From a virus, in IMG/VR virus record IMGVR_UViG_3300025617_000079, positions 1 through 29,576 of that record: 29,576 bases of DNA. The stretch is one strand, 5' to 3'. Shown here piece after piece: positions 16,498-23,090 of the stretch. Below the pieces are notes generated by a model. It made no database searches. It saw only the letters and a program-made list of their open reading frames with translations, and was not told the DNA's origin. The position numbers and the translations under genes are program-made. Position 1 is the stretch's first letter. The number at the start of each line of letters is the position of its first letter.

Positions 16498-17883
16498 ATG
16501 CCTTATAGTATTGGAGAACGCGGATCCTACGATTGTTCAGGATACCCCGTCGTAAAAGATGGAACAAGCGAAGTGATGGGCTGTCACGAGACACGTGAAG
16601 CAGCAGGTCGTCAGATCGCAGCGATTGAAGCTAGCGAAGCAGAGAAGACTGACGGGGCCATGGGCCAGCCACATCCAGCTTCCACTAAGCCATCATTATT
16701 TGAGAAGCCTAAGAAAAAGAAGAAGCGTAGCATTGGTGGTGTCGGGGGAGACTCTGCGGGTGCTGTAGCCACAACTGGAGGGGGTACAGGCATGGGCACT
16801 AAAGAATATGACGTAGAGACAGCCAACAACATTAGCGAAGAGGTTGGTAAAGAAGACATGAGAATTAAAGAAGGCGACTTCGTAATGGGGGAAACCACAG
16901 AGGGCATAGTCCACGGTGTTGTGGAACACATTATGTGGGAGGGTGGAACTTTGGGAACCCCTGGGTCGGACTACTCTCTGGAGTCTATGCCACCAGAGAA
17001 CCCAGCAATGTCTGTTAGATTATATGAACAAGACATGGAAGAGGCCTGGGTGCCCACAGCTTACAGTATCGGCATGATGTATGTAGATGCTACTGTTCAC
17101 GACATGGAAGATCATGAAATGGATGAAGACGACATGGTAGAGCTTGAGTACATGGCAAAGAAGTCTCCTTGCTGGAAAGGCTACAGGCAAGAAGGAATGA
17201 AGCCAGGTCGCAATGGATCAATGGTGCCAAACTGTGTACCAGTAAAGAAATGGCTTGAGGCTATGGAGAAAGCAGAAACTTACGCTCCCACCTCGGGCAT
17301 GAAGGCAGCTGCCCGTCGTGCTTTGAAGTGGAAAGAAGACGGAAAGTCTAAGGGGGCTGGTACCGCAGTTGGCTGGGGTAGAGCAAGCGACATCGTAGCA
17401 GGACGCTCAATGTCTCTTAGTGTAGTTAAAAGAATGTATTCTTTCTTCTCTCGTCATGAGGTAGACAAGAAGGGCAAAGGTTTCTATGATGGTCCAGACT
17501 TCCCATCCAAGGGTCGCGTAATGTGGGATGCTTGGGGAGGAGACGCAGGATATAGCTGGTCTCGCAAGATAGCTGAAAGAGAAAGTGATAAAGCATTGTT
17601 TGCAGATTTTGGAAAAGATTACACAAGAGCCGAAAGAATGACAGATGTCTTCAAGGCTGACAGCGTTCGCGTTGGGCAGATGGTTTCTTGGAATTCCTCT
17701 GGCGGCACCGCAAGAGGCAAGGTTAAAAGAATTATCACCAGTGGATCATACAAAGTTCCTGGAACAGATGTAACGGTCAACGGTACAAAAGAAGATCCAG
17801 CAGCCGTAATTACTCTATACCGTAATGGTGAGGCCACAGATACCGTCGTAGCACACCGTGTAAGCTCTCTGAGAGCCTCCTAG
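16498..17883 (+). CDS. Multidomain phage protein with C-terminal Tudor-like (Hva1) domain
   Basis: A 461-aa mosaic. Residues 1-47 (RGSYDCSGYPVVKDGTSEVMGCHETREAAGRQIAAIEA) match a short module often seen in or near phage protease and virion proteins. A Lys/Gly-rich linker follows. Residues about 115-190 (VGKEDMRIKEGDFVMGETTEGIVHGVVEHI) look like a small beta-barrel. Then comes SPCWKGYRQEGMKPGRNGSMVPNCVP, then an Ala/Lys helical stretch with GAGTAVGWGRASDIVAGRSMSLSVVKRMYSFFSRHEVD. Last, about 385-461 (VRVGQMVSWNSSGGTARGKVKRI) resembles the hypervirulence-associated Tudor domain. Catalysis not evident; a virion or DNA-associated structural role is inferred. Confidence 0.75.
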   Translation: MPYSIGERGSYDCSGYPVVKDGTSEVMGCHETREAAGRQIAAIEASEAEKTDGAMGQPHPASTKPSLFEKPKKKKKRSIGGVGGDSAGAVATTGGGTGMGTKEYDVETANNISEEVGKEDMRIKEGDFVMGETTEGIVHGVVEHIMWEGGTLGTPGSDYSLESMPPENPAMSVRLYEQDMEEAWVPTAYSIGMMYVDATVHDMEDHEMDEDDMVELEYMAKKSPCWKGYRQEGMKPGRNGSMVPNCVPVKKWLEAMEKAETYAPTSGMKAAARRALKWKEDGKSKGAGTAVGWGRASDIVAGRSMSLSVVKRMYSFFSRHEVDKKGKGFYDGPDFPSKGRVMWDAWGGDAGYSWSRKIAERESDKALFADFGKDYTRAERMTDVFKADSVRVGQMVSWNSSGGTARGKVKRIITSGSYKVPGTDVTVNGTKEDPAAVITLYRNGEATDTVVAHRVSSLRAS

Positions 17884-17901
17884 AGACCGTCTGACAGTTC
17901 T

Positions 17902-17923
17902 AGGGGTACTATCGTATACCCCT
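17902..17923. terminator. Hairpin between convergent gene and tmRNA
   Basis: Inverted repeat AGGGGTA / TACCCCT (7 bp, 8-nt loop) between the 17883 stop and the tmRNA 3' end. Neither strand has a clean T-run after it, so it may end transcription in both directions only weakly. Confidence 0.4.
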
Positions 17924-17934
17924 GAATTGCATTT

Positions 17935-18181
17935 AGTGGACGTGGCGGGAATCGAACCCGCGTCCAGACCTTTCTCCGATGAGCTTCTACATGTTTAGAT
18001 CAAAGATCGGGTATTGCGATACTGCTATATAGTTACGATATTGCTATTTTGTTATAAATTAAGCCGCTAGGGCAAATTGATTCTTGTTTGCATTTATTAG
18101 TTTGCCACCGATTAAGGCACGGTAGCCCTACCACATGCTTCCTCATCATTGATGCGACCTGTCGAAACCGATCACGCCCAC
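17935..18181 (-). ncRNA. ssrA: tmRNA (ssrA), compact phage form
   Basis: Reverse-strand RNA that rescues stalled ribosomes. The 5' part GTGGGCGTGATCGGTTTCGACAGG and the 3' part with T-arm GCGGGTTCGATTCCCGC and CGTCCAC form the tRNA-like domain (7-bp acceptor with one G-U). Helix P2 can pair GATGAG...GCATGT with ACATGT...CTCATC. The tag frame reads ANKNQFALAA then TAA, ending in the ALAA degron recognised by ClpXP. At about 247 nt it is much shorter than the usual 350-400 nt, with the pseudoknot region after the tag reduced to an AT-rich repeat-like stretch. No CCA is encoded. Upstream TGG-TATAAT gives a promoter. Confidence 0.92.
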
Positions 18182-18185
18182 ACTT

Positions 18186-18208
18186 ATTATACCACTTAAT
18201 GCTATACT
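18186..18208. promoter_or_regulatory. Divergent promoters for tmRNA (-) and GT2 gene (+)
   Basis: Reverse strand TGG-TATAAT (18186-18194) lies 4 nt before the tmRNA 5' end; forward TGC-TATACT (18200-18208) ends 7 nt before ATG 18216. Only 34 nt separate the two genes, so polymerases at the two -10 boxes should exclude each other. Confidence 0.65.
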
Positions 18209-18215
18209 TGTACAT

Positions 18216-18986
18216 ATGCGAGTTGTTATTATTTTATTAACTTGGCAACGCATACAGAATTTAAAAAATACTTTAAGATCTTTGAGATATCAAACCTATA
18301 AGAATTTTACTATTCATGTTAGTAATGCCAACGATGCGAAGGTTAAGGCTGTCAATCAGATAGTCAACTTCTACAATGACAATTCTGATTTAAACATTAA
18401 TGTAAGTCATGACGGCAATAGCAAGTTTGCCTGGAGAAGATTTGATTTGGGCAGGGAATACGCTCAAAAGGGATATGATGCAGTTTTATTTATTGACGAT
18501 GATGTAACATTTGATCATAATTATGTACATTCTTTAGTTGCATTCTTTGAGCCAAAGTGCTATGGTTCCAATTACACTTGGAGGTTTACTAAACACAATG
18601 CAAACTATTATACAGATAGAATCAGAGTTAGAGACAACTCGGAGCCGATCAAGTACTGCGGAACTGGGATGTCCATCATCGACGCCAAGGTATTTTTGGA
18701 AGACGGATTGTTTGATGCACCGAAAGATATGTACAAGATAGAAGATCTTTGGCTATCTTATTACTGTGACCATGTTCTTGGATGGAAGTTAAAATATATA
18801 GACATCGAGAACGTTGCCCTCGGTGGTGGAGATAGAGTTGCACTGTATCGAGAGATTAGTAGATCTAAGAAGTTTACTAAGGCAGATGCTTTAAATTATC
18901 TTACGAACCTTGGCTGGAATCTTCAAGTGATCTGTGGTGGGTGCGATGCTTGTGACAGTTCGCACAAACGACGTCGCATTTCTTAA
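18216..18986 (+). CDS. Glycosyltransferase family 2
   Basis: A 256-aa GT-A enzyme that moves a sugar from a nucleotide donor. VVIILLTWQRIQNLKNTLRSLRYQTYKNF is the donor-binding start, D94-D-D96 in LFIDDDVTF is the metal-binding DxD, and CGTGMSIIDAKVF and YKIEDLWLSYYC (ED catalytic-base region) follow. No membrane helix. Its last 86 nt overlap the convergent HNH gene, and its C-terminal CGGCDACDSSHKRRRIS looks unlike the rest of the family, suggesting the end was altered by that neighbour. Acceptor unknown. Confidence 0.85.
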   Translation: MRVVIILLTWQRIQNLKNTLRSLRYQTYKNFTIHVSNANDAKVKAVNQIVNFYNDNSDLNINVSHDGNSKFAWRRFDLGREYAQKGYDAVLFIDDDVTFDHNYVHSLVAFFEPKCYGSNYTWRFTKHNANYYTDRIRVRDNSEPIKYCGTGMSIIDAKVFLEDGLFDAPKDMYKIEDLWLSYYCDHVLGWKLKYIDIENVALGGGDRVALYREISRSKKFTKADALNYLTNLGWNLQVICGGCDACDSSHKRRRIS

Positions 18987-19167
18987 TCTCTTCCATGGCC
19001 TTTTCAAGACCATACTTCTTCAATACCCTGTAGACGTTGTCTAGCTTCTTATGCTCTGGTCTGTGATCAAACTCTAGCATGTAGTGGGGGTAACGATTGC
19101 GACAGTCAGCACAGCCTTTATCTTCTTTGTATTTCCTAATTCTAGGAAGGTGCTCAGATACTGTCAT
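18901..19167 (-). CDS. HNH endonuclease-like protein
   Basis: An 88-aa zinc-containing HNH fold: CADCRNRYPHYMLEFDHRPEHKKLDNV provides the first CxxC and the FDH catalytic turn, and CDVVCANCHKHRTHHR provides the second CxxC and terminal histidines. Could be a free-standing homing-type nuclease or a packaging-linked nicking enzyme. It converges on and overlaps the GT2 gene, as selfish HNH genes often do. Near-leaderless start. Confidence 0.85.
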   Translation of the reverse strand: MTVSEHLPRIRKYKEDKGCADCRNRYPHYMLEFDHRPEHKKLDNVYRVLKKYGLEKAMEEIKKCDVVCANCHKHRTHHRSLEDSSQGS

Positions 19168-19176
19168 CTTCTATTA

Positions 19177-19185
19177 ATTATACCA
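19177..19185 (-). promoter_or_regulatory. Extended -10 promoter (TGG-TATAAT)
   Basis: Reverse strand TGGTATAAT ends 9 nt before ATG 19167, leaving at most a 3-nt leader; an AGAAG before the ATG is too close to act as a normal ribosome site. Confidence 0.6.
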
Positions 19186-19189
19186 CCGT

Positions 19190-19822
19190 TTAATAAGCTC
19201 CCTCTGGACCAATGGAGGACGTTGTGGGAAGTTTTTGCAGGGTAGCCTTGGCGTTTATGCCATTCTGATAAAACAAAGGATGTCTATTAGCATACACATG
19301 GAAGAACTTCATTGTGTTTGCCCTGGCCATGTCCTGGTTCTTTTTAGCATAAATGCTAAACTTAATAGCTTCTGCTAGAAATGCTACATAATCTGGGTTT
19401 AAATAAAGAATTGCGTGTGCTGCTAGCATATTATATATTCTATAAAGATCTGTATCAACCTGCTCTAGGGATATCCTGTTGACACCTTTGCCGTGGTAGA
19501 GCCCAAACTTTGAGTTGCCAAGATAGTATGCATCCGCATCGATTGGGACAGCTAGATTCTCTATAAAGTTATGTGTCCTAATATCATCTTCAAAAACAAT
19601 AAACGGTTTCTTGTGACCTCTTAAATCATTCATTACCTTTTGATGAGACTTTGCGACACCGATCTTCTTTATCTTTTCCTCAAAGCCTTGGACTCTGTTA
19701 ACATTCTTAAAGCCAAGTCTTTCTAGCATCTCTTCTGTCGTTTTGCGTTTCTCTACATCTCTATCTAAATTAATATAAAAGACATCAAGTTCTAACAGAT
19801 TAATCTTTCTTTTGTGGATCAT
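19190..19822 (-). CDS. Glycosyltransferase family 25
   Basis: A 210-aa GT25-type enzyme (LPS-type galactosyl/glucosyl transferases). Family marks are VFYINLDRDVEKRKTTEEML (residues 14-33), GVAKSHQKVM (55-64) and the metal-binding E78-D-D80 in FIVFEDDI, with AAHAILYL later. ATG 19822 has GAGGAG upstream. Gram-positive hosts lack LPS, so cell-wall glycan, glycoprotein or phage parts are candidate acceptors. Together with GT2 and the methyltransferase it suggests surface glycan remodelling. Confidence 0.85.
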   Translation of the reverse strand: MIHKRKINLLELDVFYINLDRDVEKRKTTEEMLERLGFKNVNRVQGFEEKIKKIGVAKSHQKVMNDLRGHKKPFIVFEDDIRTHNFIENLAVPIDADAYYLGNSKFGLYHGKGVNRISLEQVDTDLYRIYNMLAAHAILYLNPDYVAFLAEAIKFSIYAKKNQDMARANTMKFFHVYANRHPLFYQNGINAKATLQKLPTTSSIGPEGAY

Positions 19823-19882
19823 TCGTCTCCTCTAGGCTCCCACCAAATTTCCAAAATTGTATAAGTGTAAAGAAATAATCTT

Positions 19883-20650
19883 TTAGCGACTGCAGCAGCC
19901 GTTTCCACAACATTCTTGCTGTGTCGCCAAAGCTTTTGGGTCTTGGTGTATTCCCCTCACGAGGGGCACACAGGCCTCTCCACCTTCGTTTACAAGTCTA
20001 TTTAGGTCTTCTACTGTCATTTCAGCAATACCATTAATTCCCCAGTCTAGTCCCCAAGAGTTTTGCAAAAATATAGTTTGCTTACCATTAAACTTGGATG
20101 ACGACGGGTTGTAGCCCACGGCAAGAATACAGTGGCCACCAACCTTGTTGCCAAAGATTTCCAGCTTTCCATCTGGGGCACGGTACATACCTTGGTACCA
20201 GTTAACACCAAGCACAACTGGACCATGCGACATAAGGGTACCGATGATGTCGTCTACCGAGAATGCCCAGCGGTATTCATGGAGGATTCCAACCTGCATC
20301 AAGACCTTTGCTCCAGCCAAAACAGATGTTCCAGAGTAAGCTTCTCCTGGCCACTGATCAATCTTCTGTGCGTTCTTATAAACGAAGTGTGCAAATTTAG
20401 TTGGATCGTGTGGCACATCAGCTGTTTTAATCTTTTTTAAATCTACTTGAACTGGTCCAGCAAGTGCCTCCGCTGTCCATCCAAAGCCAACACACGCCCC
20501 CTCGTTGCCCTGGTCAAGAATTGCACCAGTTTTCCACAGGGTATACTTCAACTCCTGCTCTAGTGGCAAGATAGCAGACACGGGGAACTGCTTAGATCTT
20601 TTATCAAAGACTGGCTTCCAGTCTAATACTCTTTCAAATGAATCGTCCAT
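19883..20650 (-). CDS. Papain-like (C1A) cysteine peptidase
   Basis: A 255-aa cysteine protease without a signal peptide or long pro-region. The active site is complete: Q47 (oxyanion hole) and C53 in DQGNEGACVGFGW, H173 in GGHCILAVGY, N197 in FLQNSWGLDWGINGIAEM. A Cys-rich tail (ECCGNGCCSR) follows the domain. ATG 20650 has AAAGGAG upstream; a TTG 24 nt earlier (20674) has none. Uncommon in phages; processing of virion proteins, superinfection or host-protein attack are possible roles. Confidence 0.9.
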   Translation of the reverse strand: MDDSFERVLDWKPVFDKRSKQFPVSAILPLEQELKYTLWKTGAILDQGNEGACVGFGWTAEALAGPVQVDLKKIKTADVPHDPTKFAHFVYKNAQKIDQWPGEAYSGTSVLAGAKVLMQVGILHEYRWAFSVDDIIGTLMSHGPVVLGVNWYQGMYRAPDGKLEIFGNKVGGHCILAVGYNPSSSKFNGKQTIFLQNSWGLDWGINGIAEMTVEDLNRLVNEGGEACVPLVRGIHQDPKALATQQECCGNGCCSR

Positions 20651-20673
20651 GTCACTCCTTTTTTGACTATTCA

Positions 20674-20679
20674 ATTATA
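20674..20679 (-). promoter_or_regulatory. -10 box for the cysteine peptidase gene
   Basis: TATAAT on the reverse strand, predicted start near 20667, leader of about 17 nt holding AAAGGAG before ATG 20650. Confidence 0.5.
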
Positions 20680-20694
20680 TACCCTATCTTAGAA

Positions 20695-20838
20695 TTAGTT
20701 AGGGTCTTCTTCAGCCTTTAGGTCCCACCAATCAATTCCTTCAAGCTCTAGGAGTGTTTCGTCGTCAAAGGCAGGGTGCCCAAGTTTATCCCAGACCGAT
20801 GGCTTGTATTCTTTAGGTGAGTTTTGAGATTGCATCAT
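20695..20838 (-). CDS. Small acidic hypothetical protein
   Basis: A 47-aa frame (alternative start 20835) reading SPKEYKPSVWDKLGHPAFDDETLLELEGIDWWDLKAEEDPN; acidic with paired Trp. It overlaps the end of the upstream gene and so appears co-translated. No family recognised. Confidence 0.6.
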   Translation of the reverse strand: MMQSQNSPKEYKPSVWDKLGHPAFDDETLLELEGIDWWDLKAEEDPN

Positions 20839-21091
20839 TAACCATCTTTTCTACTACTAGTAATCCAGGTAACAGCTCTCTATCAAGCAGACCACCGTTA
20901 TCAGAGCTAATCTTAATCTGATCTTTAATTAAAGAACGAAGACTGTAGAGTGATTCCAAGCTCCCAGCCCTGTGGCTAATTTTTACCATGTCTTTAAACA
21001 TTCTAATCTTTTGTCTGTTTGGAACAAAAGGATCAGCAATCCAACTATCTTCACCCTGGTGGTCGTAATAATCTTCCTCGTTGGGTAGCAT
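20813..21091 (-). CDS. Hypothetical protein
   Basis: A 92-aa soluble protein (MLPNEEDYYDHQGEDSWIADPFVPNRQKIRMFKDMV ... LLPGLLVVEKMVNDAI). ATG 21091 has GGAGAGAG upstream; an in-frame TTG at 21109 has no site. Mostly helical after residue 30. Function unknown. Confidence 0.75.
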   Translation of the reverse strand: MLPNEEDYYDHQGEDSWIADPFVPNRQKIRMFKDMVKISHRAGSLESLYSLRSLIKDQIKISSDNGGLLDRELLPGLLVVEKMVNDAISKLT

Positions 21092-21113
21092 TTTACTCTC
21101 TCCGTTCAATATT

Positions 21114-21509
21114 TTAATTAAAGTGTACTCTGCTTAGGCTGTGCTGCAAAGACCACATACTACGAACATCTGGCAAGTCATCTGGATCCACAGTAGGGAT
21201 TCCTAGGTCCATGTACTTATCTCTTGCCTTTTCGCTATTGTCGATGGCGAGGGTAACTACATTGCGAAGATCTCTTCCAACCTGATACTTAAAATCTTCA
21301 TCGCCATACTCTTTAGGGTTCATGTAAAGTCTTTCAAACTTTACCCCAGCAGACTGTAGTTCACGTATAACATCAAACCTATTAGACTCGTGGCGACCAG
21401 TAACAACGTAAACATCGTCTGGTACCGCATTTACATAACTAATAGTATTATCAACAAAAGAACCGTCCTTGTTAATAAGGGTTCCTGTGTAATCTACAAT
21501 AATAGCCAT
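21114..21509 (-). CDS. HAD-like phosphatase/nucleotidase, motif I altered
   Basis: A 131-aa HAD-fold protein. Motif I reads V-D-Y-T-G-T-L: the nucleophile Asp is present but the second Asp (+2, the usual acid/base in phosphatases) is Thr. Motif II is VVTGR, motif III lysine lies in NPKEYGDEDFKY, and motif IV is AIDNSEKARDKYMDLGI. It resembles phage nucleotidase- or kinase-phosphatase-type HAD proteins without a cap. Thr at +2 is known in some HAD ATPases and phosphonatase-type enzymes, so activity may be changed rather than lost. Leaderless by promoter spacing. Confidence 0.78.
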   Translation of the reverse strand: MAIIVDYTGTLINKDGSFVDNTISYVNAVPDDVYVVTGRHESNRFDVIRELQSAGVKFERLYMNPKEYGDEDFKYQVGRDLRNVVTLAIDNSEKARDKYMDLGIPTVDPDDLPDVRSMWSLQHSLSRVHFN

Positions 21510-21514
21510 GTTTA

Positions 21515-21523
21515 ATTATAGCA
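21515..21523 (-). promoter_or_regulatory. Extended -10 promoter (TGC-TATAAT)
   Basis: Reverse strand TGCTATAAT ends 5 nt before ATG 21509, with no ribosome site. Confidence 0.65.
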
Positions 21524-21526
21524 TTG

Positions 21527-21667
21527 TTATGGGCCAGTCTTGCGGATCTCGCCAATAAGCTTTTCACGGGCACTCTCATCATAAAAGATGGTCGCTGCCA
21601 TTTGATTAATTAGTTTAATGATACGCTCTTGTTCATAAAGAGCTGCCATTGTTTCTTTGTCTGCCAC
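21527..21667 (-). CDS. Small helical hypothetical protein
   Basis: A 46-aa frame with a GTG start overlapping the upstream stop (TAGTG) and GAGGAGA ahead of it. Reads ADKETMAALYEQERIIKLINQMAATIFYDESAREKLIGEIRKTGP. One long helix; no family recognised. Confidence 0.6.
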   Translation of the reverse strand: MADKETMAALYEQERIIKLINQMAATIFYDESAREKLIGEIRKTGP

Positions 21668-21936
21668 TACTCTGTCTCCTCTGCATTTAGTGTAACCTCG
21701 GCACGTTCTTCGTAACCTAGTTTAAGAACAATTCCCCCACCTTCGATTTCTCCAGCGGTAATGGTATTGTATTGCTGTGCACCGTCAAAATCTTCCTGGG
21801 TAAGTTGTGCTTCCCCACCCATCTTAGCAACAAGACCAAACATAATATTAGTTTGCTCCTGGATCTTTGCCTCATACATCTGAATTGCTTGTTCAATTGT
21901 TACTTGCTGTGTTTCTTCCTGATTTTCCTCAGTCAT
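21667..21936 (-). CDS. Hypothetical acidic protein
   Basis: An 89-aa, Glu/Gln-rich protein (TEENQEETQQVTIEQAIQMYEAKIQEQTNIMFGLVAKMGG...), helical first half and beta-like second half (GGGIVLKLGYEERAEVTL). ATG 21936 overlaps the upstream stop (TAATG) and has a GGTAGG site; the ATG 12 nt upstream has none. Function unknown. Confidence 0.72.
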   Translation of the reverse strand: MTEENQEETQQVTIEQAIQMYEAKIQEQTNIMFGLVAKMGGEAQLTQEDFDGAQQYNTITAGEIEGGGIVLKLGYEERAEVTLNAEETE

Positions 21937-22232
21937 TATCCTACCCATCTTTTGATTGTGTTTTGTGTTACATTAAAAATTTTACCAAGGTCTACCTTGC
22001 TAAAGCCAAGGGAGTGTGCCCTCATAGCCCTAGCCTGACATTCCATCTCAATCTTAAGAAGTTGCTCCTTAAGACTATCTCTCTCTGTAGCTACGCTTTG
22101 CATACTAGCAAGGGTAAGCTCCCTCATCCTGACCTCCTCGGCATGTTTTTCTATCTCCATAAGCTTATCTGTTGTAATGTCTTCTAGCTTTAGTGGTTCC
22201 TGCTTCATATTATCCCACATAAATTGTCTCAT
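21936..22232 (-). CDS. Coiled-coil protein with C-terminal helix-turn-helix
   Basis: A 98-aa protein: helical charged region (LKLEDITTDKLMEIEKHAEEVRMRELTLASMQSVATERDSLKEQLLKIEMECQARAMRAH) likely coiled coil, then a compact HTH (SLGFSKVDLGKIFNVTQNTIKRWVG). The HTH ends at the C-terminus, as in small DNA-binding regulators or terminase-small-subunit-like proteins. ATG 22232 is 1 nt after the upstream stop, with no clear ribosome site, so coupling is likely. Confidence 0.7.
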   Translation of the reverse strand: MRQFMWDNMKQEPLKLEDITTDKLMEIEKHAEEVRMRELTLASMQSVATERDSLKEQLLKIEMECQARAMRAHSLGFSKVDLGKIFNVTQNTIKRWVG

Positions 22233-22233
22233 G

Positions 22234-22452
22234 TCAATCAAGATCCACACCTTTCGTAATCTCATCAAAAACAATAATATCTAACATCGCCTGATAGTCC
22301 TCCAACTCCTTTGTAAGATTAACCATTCTAATAATAATTGCTAGAGAAGATGACGGGGAAAGAAGTTCCCCAATCTTAGCAAGGTCTGTTCGCATATCTA
22401 ATATCTTGTCTTCAATTTTTTTCATCTCTGCAGTAAGCTCAGACTTGTTCAT
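22234..22452 (-). CDS. Helical hypothetical protein
   Basis: A 72-aa helical protein (MNKSELTAEMKKIEDKILDMRTDLAKIGELLSPSSSLAIIIRMVNLTKELEDYQAML...). Starts 14 nt inside the upstream gene. Longer in-frame starts lie within that gene. Heptad-like pattern suggests oligomerisation. Confidence 0.7.
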   Translation of the reverse strand: MNKSELTAEMKKIEDKILDMRTDLAKIGELLSPSSSLAIIIRMVNLTKELEDYQAMLDIIVFDEITKGVDLD

Positions 22453-22690
22453 TAATAAACTCCATATTCTCTTCGTGATCTTCCCATAGTCTATCGTAAA
22501 CTTTTTGTGGGACAAAATCCTCATCCGCTTCATGTTTCTTTAAATGATCTACCATTTCTTGAGTGGTATAGGCATTAAAAGAGCCATGGCCATCATTTGG
22601 AAATTGACATCCGCAGCACTGAATGAATCCGCCTACATGCAAAAAGATATAGACATCTGATCCATCCCAACCAAATCTAGCGTAGCTCAT
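22439..22690 (-). CDS. Hypothetical protein with Cys pair
   Basis: An 83-aa protein (MSYARFGWDGSDVYIFLHVGGFIQCCGCQFPNDGHGSFNAYTTQEMVDHLKKHEADEDFVPQ). The CCGC ... H ... H pattern could bind zinc; the form SDVYIFxHVGGxIxCCxC resembles a small actinophage family I recall. ATG 22690 overlaps the upstream gene. Confidence 0.75.
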   Translation of the reverse strand: MSYARFGWDGSDVYIFLHVGGFIQCCGCQFPNDGHGSFNAYTTQEMVDHLKKHEADEDFVPQKVYDRLWEDHEENMEFINEQV

Positions 22691-22778
22691 CTTCCTCTTC
22701 ACCCTCTATGCTGTTTAAATAATCTATAAACTCCTGAGCAGTCATACCCTCTTTGTCTGCTCTATCTCCGTTTTCCAT
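22677..22778 (-). CDS. 33-aa acidic peptide
   Basis: Frame MENGDRADKEGMTAQEFIDYLNSIEGEEEDELR with GAAAGGAA 7 nt before the ATG; start and stop both overlap neighbours. Too short for a family call. Confidence 0.5.
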   Translation of the reverse strand: MENGDRADKEGMTAQEFIDYLNSIEGEEEDELR

Positions 22779-22984
22779 GGATCTATTCCTTTCGGGTACC
22801 AGTTTCTTATTAAAACAAAAGCAAATATATGTTTGCCAAAATAAATATCAAAGAGTCCTCGTTTGCGACCTATCAGCCACCCGTAGTTGATTTCCGAGTA
22901 GTCTGCGGGATGATAATGAACTGAGTGTAAGGTATAGTTACCAACAGTCAAAGACTTACTGGTTACTGTCTTTGGCTTCATCAT
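22742..22984 (-). CDS. Hypothetical small protein
   Basis: An 80-aa, aromatic- and basic-rich protein (TVTSKSLTVGNYTLHSVHYHPADYSEINYGWLIGRKRGLFDIYFGKHIFAFVLIRNWYPKG). Possibly one beta-rich domain with a hydrophobic FAFVLI strand. Start is two ATGs after a GGGGGA site. Overlaps the zinc-ribbon gene upstream. Confidence 0.7.
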   Translation of the reverse strand: MMKPKTVTSKSLTVGNYTLHSVHYHPADYSEINYGWLIGRKRGLFDIYFGKHIFAFVLIRNWYPKGIDPWKTEIEQTKRV

Positions 22985-23090
22985 TCCCCCACTTTACATC
23001 ACAGTCAGTGTTGCCACACCACCATTCGCTCATGCGACCAAAGATCTGTCCGTTGCCACATCCAGGGCATTCAGTAATAAATTTATTCAT
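22956..23090 (-). CDS. Small zinc-ribbon protein
   Basis: A 44-aa frame with CPGCGNGQIF ... WWCGNTDCDVKW: two Cys pairs of zinc-ribbon type. ATG overlaps the upstream stop (TGATG) and its end overlaps the next gene by 29 nt. Function unknown. Confidence 0.68.
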   Translation of the reverse strand: MNKFITECPGCGNGQIFGRMSEWWCGNTDCDVKWGNDEAKDSNQ

